Source: Nitrospira sp. (GTDB lineage Bacteria > Nitrospirota > Nitrospiria > Nitrospirales > Nitrospiraceae). Taken from it: DNA of 64,000 bases. The notes under the pieces were generated by a model that had not been told where the DNA came from, did not search any database, and saw nothing but the letters and a program-made list of their open reading frames with translations. Location of the stretch: contig JAHBWU010000001.1 in assembly GCA_019636835.1 (NCBI GenBank), positions 62,001 through 126,000 of the forward strand, written 5' to 3'. A program made the translations under genes and the position numbers. Numbering within the stretch: the stretch's first letter is position 1; every line of letters begins with the position of its first letter. Shown here in pieces: positions 56,022 to 64,000 of the stretch.

Positions 56022-59000
56022 GTGACGAAGTCCGCATTACCGGATCATATCGACTCGATCTATCCCCTCTCGCCGATGCAGGAGGGGATGCTGTTTCACA
56101 CGCTCATGAATCCCGGCACCGGGATTTATTTGATGCAGAACCGTTATCTGCTCGAGGGTGACCTGAATTATGAGGCCTTCGTGCGCGCGTGGGCCATGGT
56201 GCTCGACCGGCATCCGGTGCTTCGAACGTCGTTCGTGTGGAAGAGTCAAAAGCGTCCGCTGCAAGCGGTGCACAAGCGGGTGGACGCACCGATCGTCTCG
56301 CTGGATTGGAGCGGGCAGACCCGCCGCGAGCAAATCGCGAGGCTGGACGCCGAACTGGAAGCCGAACTCCGCGAAGGATTCGATTTCGCCAAGGCGCCGC
56401 TGATGCGGTTGTGGTTGATCCGGCTGGCCGACGACTGCTATCAGTTCGTACACAGTTTTCATCACATCCTGCTCGATGAATGGTGCATTTCGCTCCTCCT
56501 GATGGATTTCCTCGGCCACTACGGATCGCTGGTGCGCGGCGAACGGCTCATGCGCGAGAAACCGCGCCCCTATCGCGACTACATCGCCTGGTTGCAGAAA
56601 CAGGACATCAATGCCGCGGAGTCCTTCTGGCGCGGATACCTCAAGAATTTTCCCACGCCGACGCCGCTGCCCTATGATCGGTTGCCCGAAGGCCTCGCCG
56701 ACCAGAATGAGGACGCGGCGGATCACTGTCTGTACCTGAGCGCTGAAACGTCCGCGATATTGGTGGACTTGGCTCAGCGACACCGTCTGACGGTGAACAC
56801 ATTCTTCCAGGGGGCTTGGGCGCTCTTGCTTAGCTACTACGTCAGCGAGCGCGAGGTCCTGTTCGGCGTCACGGTGGCCGGCCGCCCCACCGAACTGCGG
56901 GGCGTCGAGTCGATTCTCGGCCTGTTCATCAATACGCTGCCGCTTCGAGTCGCCATGCAGCCGGACCGCCCGTTGATGGACTGGCTCAAAGATCTGCTGG
57001 CGGAGAACGTGCGCGTGCGGCAGTACGACTATGCGCCGCTCGTTCAGATGCAGCGATGGAGTGAGGTCCCGCGAGGGGAGGCGCTGTTCCATAGCCTCTT
57101 TGTCTTCGAGAACGCGCCGGTGGACCGGGAACTCTGCGAAGGGCGGATTATTTTCAAGGGCGAAGAGGAGCAGTATCGAGTCCACACGAACTATCCGTTG
57201 ACCGTCATGGGATGGCCGGGGCGCGAATTGGGGCTCAAGATTTCTTACGACAAGCGGCTGTTCGATGTCGATACGACCGGCCGCATGATCCGGCATCTCA
57301 AGACGCTGCTCGAAGCGATGGCTGAACGGCCTACTGCGCGGCTCGCCGACCTGTTGCCGCTCAAACAGGACGAGCGGCAGCAACTGCTGACCGAATGGAA
57401 TCCTGTCTTAAACGTCTCCGGCGAGAAAGAGCCCGATAGCCTGCCACGGCTGTTTGAGAAACAGGTCGAGCATCGTCCGGACGAGGTGGCTGTCGAGTGC
57501 CTCGACGAGAGGGCTAGTTATCGTGAACTGAATCGGCGGGCCAATCGTGTCGCGCATGCATTGGTCGAAGCAGGTGTGGGACCCGATACGATCGTGGCGC
57601 TGCTGGACGATCGTGGTATCGATCTCTTGACGATGATGGTGGGCGTGTTCAAGGCAGGCGGAGCCTATCTGCCGCTTGATCCGCATCACCCCGTGTCGCG
57701 TCTCACGCAGATTCTGAAGCTCAGCCGTTCCCCAGTCGTGCTCACGTCACAGGATTATCTCGCACGACTTCAGGAAGCGGTCATGCACATCAATGAGGCG
57801 TCACGTCCCCGGCTCGTGGCGATCGAACGCATTCTTGAGGAAGCCGGTCACGAGGATAATCCAGGAGACCGAGGACAATCCGAACATCTAGCCTACGTCA
57901 TCTATACCTCCGGTTCCACGGGTGTGCCGAAGGGAGCGATGGTGACGAGGCGCGGGATGCTCAACAATATTCTGAGCAAGGTGTCGGGCTTGGCGCTGGG
58001 GCCGTCCGACGTCATCGCGCAGACCGCTTCGCAATGTTTCGACATCTCCGTCTGGCAGTTCCTGACGGCACTGACGTGTGGAGCCAGAACCAGCATCGTT
58101 CCCGACGATATATCGCGCGATCCCTTTCATTTGCTCGCACACCTCGAACAGACACAGATCACAATCCTCGAAACCGTACCGGCTCTTCTTCAAGGCCTGT
58201 TGGAAGCAGCGTCGGAAGCGGGGTTCGATGCCGTGCCTCGACTTCAACATCTCCGGTGGGTGCTGCCGACCGGCGAAGCTCTTCCGCCGCCGGTGTGCCG
58301 CCAGTGGTTGGCCAGGTATCCGTCAATACCATTATTGAATGCCTATGGACCGGCTGAATGCGCCGACGATGTAGCCGTCCATCCCATCCTCGAACCCCCG
58401 CCGGCCGACACGACGCATATGCCCATCGGCCACCCGATCGAACAAACCCGCTTGCATATTCTCAATGCCTGGCTGGAACCGGTGCCGCCTGGTGTTCCCG
58501 GCGAGTTGTATGTGGCGGGAGTCGGAGTCGGCCGCGGGTATTTGCAGGATCCTGTTCGAACGGCCGAAGTCTTTCTGCCGGACCGGTTCGGATCCGAGCC
58601 GGGCGCACGGATGTATCGGACCGGCGATCTGGCCCGCTATCGCCGGGACGGAGCCATCGAATTCGTCGGGCGCGTCGATCAGCAGATCAAGCTGCGCGGG
58701 TTTCGGATTGAATTGGGTGAGATCGAAACGCATCTGCTGTCGAGTCCGCTCGTGCGCGAAGCGGCCGTGCTGCTGCATACCGACGCGCGGGGCGAGAAAC
58801 GATTGGCAGCCTATCTCGTCGGTCATGAGGAGGGAGGACTGACTGTGCCGGCATTGCGCGACCTCTTAGTGTCGCAGCTGCCGGAGTACATGGTGCCGAC
58901 AGCGTTCGTGCCGTTGCCGGAGTTGCCGCGCACGCCGAACGGCAAGATCGATCGCCTCGCGCTGGCGGCGCTGGATCTGGGCGATCAGTTAGCCCGTCCC

Positions 59001-62000
59001 TATACGGCGCCGCGCACGCCGACGGAGGAAATTCTGACAGGGATCTGGTCCGATGTGTTGGGTGTCGAGCGGGTCGGCGTACACGATGATTTCTTCGAGC
59101 TGGGCGGCCATTCGCTGCTGGCGACGCAGATCATGTCGCGGCTCCGCAGCACGTTCCACGTCGAGCTGTCGCTGCGAACTGTGTTCGAATCCACGAGTGT
59201 CGCGGCCTTGGCTGGAGTTGTGGATCACGCTCGGAAAGACGGTGCTGTCTGCCAGGCGCCTCCGTTGGTACCGATCCCACGCACCGGTCCGCTGCCTGCA
59301 TCCTTCGCGCAGCAGCGTCTCTGGTTCCTCGCGCAACTGGAGCCGGACAGCCCCTTCTACAACTTGCCGGCCGGGTTCCGCCTGCGAGGGAAATTGGACG
59401 TGGATCTGTTGACGGCCGGTCTCAATCAAGTGATTGCGCGGCACGAGGCATTGCGGACGGTCTTTCAGGAAACCGACGGCCAGCCGACACAGGTCGTGCT
59501 CTCTTCGGTAACGGTCGAGATTCCTATCGTCGATCTTCGCAATATCGCCGAGGAGAAGCGGACGGTCGAGTTGACCAAGCAGAGCGAGGCTGAAGCGCAG
59601 CGCATTTTCAACCTGACCAACGGGCCGTTGGTGCGCGCACGAGTGTGGCGTGTCGGGGAAGAGGAGTACGTGTTGCTGATGACCCTGCACCACATCGTCT
59701 CCGACGGCTGGGCGATGGACATCTTGATCAGGGAATTGGTGACGTACTACCAAGCGGGTTTCTCAGGACAGCCTGCCGCGTTGGCGCCGTTGCCCATCCA
59801 GTATGCGGATTATTCGGTCTGGCAGCGTGATTGGATGCAAGGCGCTGTCTTGGAGGCGCAGCTCGCCTATTGGAAAGATCGTTTGGGGGACGCACCGGCT
59901 GCATTGGAGTTGCCGACGGATCGCCCTCGTCCGGCCGTGCAGACTTATCGCGGTGCCTGCTGCGAGTTTACGGTGCCCGGCGAGTTGTTGCAGCAGATCG
60001 CGGGATTCAGCCGACGGCATAGTCTCACCTTGTATATGACTTTGCTCACGGCCTTCACAGCCTTGCTGCACCATTATAGTGGTCGAACCAGCATTCTGGT
60101 CGGCAGTCCCGTCGCGAATCGGCTCCGGATCGAGGTGGAGGAGCTGATCGGTCTCTTCGTCAACACGCTGGTGTTGCGAACGGACATTCCGGACAACCCG
60201 CGCTGGATCGATCTGTTGGATCGGGTGAGAGGTGAGGTTCTGGGGGCTCAGACTCATCAGGATCTGCCCTTCGAGCATTTGGTGGACGCGCTGCAGCCGG
60301 AGCGGAACTTGAGCCATTCTCCCTTGTTTCAGGTCATGTTCACTCTGCAAACGCCGGCGGAACAATCCATGGAGACGCCGGGAATTCGGGTGGACAGCAT
60401 GGAGATCGATCCGGGCACAGCCCTGTTCGACCTGTCGCTGGACGTGGTAGTCGAGCCTGATCGGTTGTCTGGTTCCTTCGAGTACAACACGGACCTTTTC
60501 GATGAGGGCACCGTCCGGCGATTTGCGGTCGGTTTTCTGGAGATTCTAAGCTCGATGGTCGCCAAACCGGAAGGCCGAGTACACGATGTACCGCTTTTGA
60601 CGGAGGGTGAGCGTCGTCTGCAACTCGTCGACTGGAACAATGTTCCGAGCCCTGATTTGACCGCTGACTATGTCACGCGGTTCACCGCGCAAGTCGAGCG
60701 TACGCCTGACTCTCCGGCGGTCGTGTATCGCACAAGGAGTTGGACCTATCGGGAACTCCACCTCCGGGCGAGCAAGATGGCGGCCTCCTTGGTGGCGGAG
60801 GGAGTCGGTCCGGACTCGGTTGTGGCTGTGCTTGGTGAACGAAGCCCTGAGCTGCTGGCGATGATTCTCGGTGTCTTGGAAGCGGGAGGCGCCTATTTAC
60901 CGCTGGATCCTCGGCATCCCAAACAGCGTATGGCTCAGATCGTGGAACTCAGTTGTCCACTTGTTTTGTTGGTGACACGGGAATGGGAAGGTCGGGCCGC
61001 GGATCTCTTGAACGATATTCCGGCGGACAGGCGGCCGCGGATACTGACCATCGAGCAGGTGATGGACCAGGACATCGATTCCGCTGGTCTGAGACCGATT
61101 CGCGCGGCAGGACGCCTGGCCTATCTCATCTATACGTCCGGCTCGACCGGTACGCCAAAAGGCGTGATGGTCGCACAGGACGGTATGCTGAACAATCTCC
61201 TGTACAAACTGGAGAGTCTGGAGATGACGGCCGACGACGTGGTCGCGCAAACCGCCTCGCAATGTTTCGACATCTCCGTCTGGCAGTTTCTGGCGGCCCT
61301 CTTGCGCGGGGCGAGGGTACACATCGTTCCGGACGACGTGGCACATGATCCAGCGGCGCTCTTGTTTTACTTGGAGGAAGCGGGCATCACCATCGTCGAG
61401 CCGGTGCCGGCGGTGCTGCAGGGTCTTCTGAGTGTCGATGGGAGTGTGCCGGCTTTGGCCCGGATACGGTGGGTGCTACCGACGGGAGAAGCCCTGCCCT
61501 CGGCTCTCTGTCGCCGATGGTTCGTGCGCTATCCGACCATTCCCTTGATGAACGTGTATGGACCGGCCGAATGTTCGGACGACGTCGCGACACATGTGAT
61601 GTGTTCGGCACCGGACGACGCGGACCGTCCGGTGCCGATCGGTCGGCCCGTTCCTGGCCTACGCCTTTACATTCTGAATCGCCACCTTTCGCCCGTGCCC
61701 GTCGGCACAGCCGGAGAACTCTGTGTCGGGGGTGTGGGAGTGGGGCGCGGCTATCTCCGCGATCCCAAGCGGACAGCCGCGGCGTTCGTGCCGGATCCTT
61801 TTGGACCGGATGCGGGAGCGAGGCTGTATCGCACCGGAGACCTCGCCCGCTATCGGCCGGACGGGACTATCGAGTTTGTCGGACGTGCGGATCACCAGGT
61901 CAAGATCCGCGGCTACCGCATCGAGCCGGGTGAAATCGAGGCCAGGCTGCTGAAGCAGCGGGGTATTCTGGAAGCCGTGGTGATGGCGCGAGAAGACCAG

Positions 62001-63893
62001 CCTGGACAACGGCGTCTGGTTGCGTACGTGACACCGGATGGTCCGGAAGCATTGGATATCCAAGAAGTGAGACGCCGACTTCAGGACACGTTACCGGACT
62101 ATATGATTCCGAGTTCCTTTGTCGTCCTGGAGACCTTGCCGCGAAGCTCGAACGGAAAAATCGACCGCAGAGCGCTGCCGGTGCCGGATCTCGCTGGGCA
62201 AGCCGAACGTTCCTACACGCCGCCCGGTACACCGGCGGAGGCCGCGCTCGCAAAAATCTGGGAAGAGGTGTTGGGGTTGCCGCAGGTCGGCACACGGGAG
62301 AACTTTTTCGAACTGGGCGGCGATTCCATCGTCAGTTTACAAGTGATCGCCCGCGCTAAACAGGTCGGCCTGTTGCTCAGTCCACGGCAGATCTTTCAAC
62401 ACCAAACCGTGGCCGAGCTTGCGGCGGTCGCCGGGCGGGAAGCGGTGGTCGCGCTGGAGGCGGAACAGGGAGTAGTCACGGGGGAGGCAGCAATGACCCC
62501 CATTCAATGCGCGTTTTTCGAATTGCCGCTGGTCAATCCGCATCATTGGAATCAATCGGTCTTGCTGGAAGCCAAAGAGCCGCTCATGGATTTCGCGTTG
62601 GAGGCGGCAGTGGCGGCGCTTATCGCTCACCACGATGCACTGCGGCTTCGATTCGAACAGACGGACGATGGTTGGCGCCAATCGCATGCGCCGATTCCAC
62701 AGGGGCCCTTTGTCCGACGCGTGAATCTCGCCGCGCTCTCCGATTCGGAACGCCGTGCCTCGTTCGAAGTGCAGGCCACGCGGTGGCAAGGGAGTTTGAA
62801 TATTTCGGAAGGGCCGCTCTTGCATGTGATCTGGTTTGAGATGGGGGAACGTTCGTCTGACCGGTTGTTGATCGCGGTACACCATCTCGCGGTGGACGGC
62901 GTCTCTTGGAGAATCCTCTTGGAGGATCTGCAGACGGCCTATCGGCAGGCGGTGGAGAGTCGTCCGATCCAATTGCCGCTCAAAACGACGTCGTTCCGCC
63001 AATGGGCCGAACGGGTGCGGCGATACGGCGAGACAGAAGTCATGAACGATCCGTCTTCCGTCGTCTGGTTGACGGCACAAGAGGAGAGCGTGATCGTGCT
63101 GCCTGCCGATGATCCATCCGGCAGCGATCGGGAGGCGGTGGCCGAGACGCTGACCGTGTCGTTGGACGAACGGGATACGGAGGCGCTGTTACATGATGTC
63201 TCTGCCGCGTACGGAACGCAAATCAACGATGTGCTGTTGACGGCGTTGGCGCAGACCCTCGGCCGGTGGACGGGCTTCACCCGTGTGACGGTCGATCTTG
63301 AAGGACACGGGCGTGAGGATCTATTCCCGGAACTAGATGTCTCGCGCACGGTCGGATGGTTCACCAGCGTCTTTCCCGTGACTTTGGATGTGACACACTC
63401 GGCGTCGCCCGGAGAAGCGCTCAAAACGGTGAAGGAGCAACTGCGACGGATTCCCGACCGCGGTATCGGCTACGGCATCGTTCGGTATTTAGCGAAAGAA
63501 GGTCTCGACGCAGCTAAGGCGCGCCCTCTCGCACGGGTTCCGGTGGAATTCAACTATCTCGGACAGTTCGATGCAGTTGCCACGGAGGAGTCCGCATTCG
63601 TCTTATCTTCGGAATCCGTCGGCAAGGAACATGATCCGCGCAATCCGATGGAATACGAGTTGGATATCAATGCATCGGTCGTGAATGGACGCTTGGAAGT
63701 CCTCTGGACGTACAGCCGCGAGCGGTATCGACTTGAGACCATCACGTCCCTGGCTGCGGCATATCTGAACGATTTGCAAACATTGATCGCGCACTGTCTG
63801 TCCGCTGACGCAGGCGGCTACACGCCGTCCGACTTTCCGAACGTGGAATTGGAACAGGACGCCCTGGACGCGATCTTGGAGCAAATGAACTGA
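56022..63893 (+). CDS. NRPS, two modules: C-A-PCP-C-A-PCP-E (Dab-like, Dab-like)
   Basis: 2623 residues from a GTG with AGGTGA upstream. C1: [15 protein letters not shown], active-site motif HHILLDEW near 147 (Glu in place of the usual Gly). A1 (near 628): pocket D-I-W-E-L-T-A-D-D-K. PCP1: GGHSLL near 1030. C2: [21 protein letters not shown] near 1223. A2 (near 1704): D-I-W-E-L-T-V-D-D-K. PCP2: GGDSIV near 2102. E domain (about 2155-2600): [50 protein letters not shown]. It adds two Dab-type residues, the second as the D form. Tail [14 protein letters not shown] looks like a docking helix. Confidence 0.93.
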   Translation: MTKSALPDHIDSIYPLSPMQEGMLFHTLMNPGTGIYLMQNRYLLEGDLNYEAFVRAWAMVLDRHPVLRTSFVWKSQKRPLQAVHKRVDAPIVSLDWSGQTRREQIARLDAELEAELREGFDFAKAPLMRLWLIRLADDCYQFVHSFHHILLDEWCISLLLMDFLGHYGSLVRGERLMREKPRPYRDYIAWLQKQDINAAESFWRGYLKNFPTPTPLPYDRLPEGLADQNEDAADHCLYLSAETSAILVDLAQRHRLTVNTFFQGAWALLLSYYVSEREVLFGVTVAGRPTELRGVESILGLFINTLPLRVAMQPDRPLMDWLKDLLAENVRVRQYDYAPLVQMQRWSEVPRGEALFHSLFVFENAPVDRELCEGRIIFKGEEEQYRVHTNYPLTVMGWPGRELGLKISYDKRLFDVDTTGRMIRHLKTLLEAMAERPTARLADLLPLKQDERQQLLTEWNPVLNVSGEKEPDSLPRLFEKQVEHRPDEVAVECLDERASYRELNRRANRVAHALVEAGVGPDTIVALLDDRGIDLLTMMVGVFKAGGAYLPLDPHHPVSRLTQILKLSRSPVVLTSQDYLARLQEAVMHINEASRPRLVAIERILEEAGHEDNPGDRGQSEHLAYVIYTSGSTGVPKGAMVTRRGMLNNILSKVSGLALGPSDVIAQTASQCFDISVWQFLTALTCGARTSIVPDDISRDPFHLLAHLEQTQITILETVPALLQGLLEAASEAGFDAVPRLQHLRWVLPTGEALPPPVCRQWLARYPSIPLLNAYGPAECADDVAVHPILEPPPADTTHMPIGHPIEQTRLHILNAWLEPVPPGVPGELYVAGVGVGRGYLQDPVRTAEVFLPDRFGSEPGARMYRTGDLARYRRDGAIEFVGRVDQQIKLRGFRIELGEIETHLLSSPLVREAAVLLHTDARGEKRLAAYLVGHEEGGLTVPALRDLLVSQLPEYMVPTAFVPLPELPRTPNGKIDRLALAALDLGDQLARPYTAPRTPTEEILTGIWSDVLGVERVGVHDDFFELGGHSLLATQIMSRLRSTFHVELSLRTVFESTSVAALAGVVDHARKDGAVCQAPPLVPIPRTGPLPASFAQQRLWFLAQLEPDSPFYNLPAGFRLRGKLDVDLLTAGLNQVIARHEALRTVFQETDGQPTQVVLSSVTVEIPIVDLRNIAEEKRTVELTKQSEAEAQRIFNLTNGPLVRARVWRVGEEEYVLLMTLHHIVSDGWAMDILIRELVTYYQAGFSGQPAALAPLPIQYADYSVWQRDWMQGAVLEAQLAYWKDRLGDAPAALELPTDRPRPAVQTYRGACCEFTVPGELLQQIAGFSRRHSLTLYMTLLTAFTALLHHYSGRTSILVGSPVANRLRIEVEELIGLFVNTLVLRTDIPDNPRWIDLLDRVRGEVLGAQTHQDLPFEHLVDALQPERNLSHSPLFQVMFTLQTPAEQSMETPGIRVDSMEIDPGTALFDLSLDVVVEPDRLSGSFEYNTDLFDEGTVRRFAVGFLEILSSMVAKPEGRVHDVPLLTEGERRLQLVDWNNVPSPDLTADYVTRFTAQVERTPDSPAVVYRTRSWTYRELHLRASKMAASLVAEGVGPDSVVAVLGERSPELLAMILGVLEAGGAYLPLDPRHPKQRMAQIVELSCPLVLLVTREWEGRAADLLNDIPADRRPRILTIEQVMDQDIDSAGLRPIRAAGRLAYLIYTSGSTGTPKGVMVAQDGMLNNLLYKLESLEMTADDVVAQTASQCFDISVWQFLAALLRGARVHIVPDDVAHDPAALLFYLEEAGITIVEPVPAVLQGLLSVDGSVPALARIRWVLPTGEALPSALCRRWFVRYPTIPLMNVYGPAECSDDVATHVMCSAPDDADRPVPIGRPVPGLRLYILNRHLSPVPVGTAGELCVGGVGVGRGYLRDPKRTAAAFVPDPFGPDAGARLYRTGDLARYRPDGTIEFVGRADHQVKIRGYRIEPGEIEARLLKQRGILEAVVMAREDQPGQRRLVAYVTPDGPEALDIQEVRRRLQDTLPDYMIPSSFVVLETLPRSSNGKIDRRALPVPDLAGQAERSYTPPGTPAEAALAKIWEEVLGLPQVGTRENFFELGGDSIVSLQVIARAKQVGLLLSPRQIFQHQTVAELAAVAGREAVVALEAEQGVVTGEAAMTPIQCAFFELPLVNPHHWNQSVLLEAKEPLMDFALEAAVAALIAHHDALRLRFEQTDDGWRQSHAPIPQGPFVRRVNLAALSDSERRASFEVQATRWQGSLNISEGPLLHVIWFEMGERSSDRLLIAVHHLAVDGVSWRILLEDLQTAYRQAVESRPIQLPLKTTSFRQWAERVRRYGETEVMNDPSSVVWLTAQEESVIVLPADDPSGSDREAVAETLTVSLDERDTEALLHDVSAAYGTQINDVLLTALAQTLGRWTGFTRVTVDLEGHGREDLFPELDVSRTVGWFTSVFPVTLDVTHSASPGEALKTVKEQLRRIPDRGIGYGIVRYLAKEGLDAAKARPLARVPVEFNYLGQFDAVATEESAFVLSSESVGKEHDPRNPMEYELDINASVVNGRLEVLWTYSRERYRLETITSLAAAYLNDLQTLIAHCLSADAGGYTPSDFPNVELEQDALDAILEQMN

Positions 63894-63905
63894 CTTGGAG
63901 CAGAC

Positions 63906-64000
63906 ATGAGTAAAAAAAAGGATATCGAGTCGATTCATTATCTCTCTCCGCTTCAGGAGGGACTGCTCTTCCATGCCGTGTCCGACGCGGATGCGGATCC
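63906..64000 (+). CDS. Start of a further NRPS (C domain), cut by the window edge
   Basis: ATG at 63906 with GGAG five bases upstream. The 31 visible residues (MSKKKDIESIHYLSPLQEGL and on) are the beginning of a condensation domain whose N-terminal motif LSPLQEGLLFHAV matches domains that follow an epimerised residue. This fits the E domain ending the previous protein. More modules and the releasing thioesterase presumably lie beyond the edge. Confidence 0.85.
   Translation, partial: MSKKKDIESIHYLSPLQEGLLFHAVSDADAD

Noticed and set aside
56037-57383. 448-codon minus-strand frame within the NRPS region, and other long antisense frames between 49 and 64 kb
   Set aside because: They are shadows of GC-rich synthetase genes whose plus-strand domains are complete and collinear. 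No family motif is seen in the antisense products.
1-64000. CRISPR arrays, tRNA or rRNA genes, insertion sequences
   Set aside because: No direct-repeat/spacer pattern, no cloverleaf-like segment and no transposase reading frame was seen in the gaps.

Overview
The window reads as a chromosomal segment of a moderately GC-rich Gram-negative bacterium. Outer-membrane features (a heptosyltransferase-like GT9, a KdsC-like phosphatase, a TonB-dependent receptor, ExbBD-TonB) settle the cell type. The mix of families (class I FBPase beside a DhnA-type class I aldolase, clusters of tiny Cys4 zinc-ribbon proteins, a FecI-like sigma factor with a DUF4880 partner) makes me think of Nitrospira/Nitrospirota. 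That assignment is an inference from gene style, not proven. I see no rRNA, tRNA, CRISPR array or insertion sequence.

Layout. (1) 1-11.1 kb, all plus strand: the end of a surface-polysaccharide locus (GT2, methyltransferase, GT9, FlaA1/CapD-like dehydratase, RmlA, RmlB, RmlD, KdsC-like phosphatase, ManC, phosphomannomutase). (2) 11.1-21.4 kb: housekeeping genes (DUF3108 protein, FBPase, class I aldolase, HtrA/Deg protease, IspD, IspF, CysE; then PsiF-like, TruA and an AMIN-domain amidase on the minus strand; NYN/YacP-like protein; TatD). (3) 21.5-31.4 kb: an iron-acquisition and regulation region with ExbB, ExbD, TonB, a small exported protein, two zinc-ribbon miniproteins, a PepSY membrane protein, further miniproteins, a FecI-type ECF sigma factor, a DUF4880-only FecR fragment and a siderophore-type TonB receptor with an STN signalling domain. 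(4) 31.8 kb to the right edge: a large NRPS/PKS cluster that runs out of the window.

The biosynthetic line begins with FAAL-PCP-C-A-PCP, then a KS-AT-KR-ACP polyketide module, then C-A(Dab-like)-PCP-C-A(Ser-like)-PCP, then C-A(Dab-like)-PCP-C-A(Dab-like)-PCP-E, then the start of another synthetase. Between these sit a PvdE/SyrD-type exporter, a PvdH-like 2,4-diaminobutyrate aminotransferase, a PvdQ-like periplasmic Ntn acylase, an MbtH protein, a type II thioesterase and a SyrP-like Fe(II)/2-oxoglutarate oxygenase. My reading is an acylated, diaminobutyrate-rich (lipo)peptide that is exported and probably deacylated in the periplasm, in the manner of pyoverdine, and taken back up through the adjacent receptor.

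The most unusual content is regulatory. Three copies of one module (TTGACA-N17/18-TATTGA promoter over an AT-rich Fur-like palindrome, a leader with a conserved GAGGCCAGAG...GAGCCCAAG segment, and a strong U-tract terminator with covarying stem) lie upstream of the exbB region, the zinc-ribbon miniprotein operon and the sigma-factor gene. Separately, a shared motif GGTGAG-N17(18)-CGTCTW lies a few dozen bases upstream of exbB, the PepSY gene and the receptor gene, and about 200 bases upstream of the first synthetase gene; it is a good candidate for the promoter of the local FecI-like sigma factor. Together they suggest a two-tier iron circuit: Fur-like control with a structured RNA on top, and ECF sigma control of uptake plus biosynthesis below.
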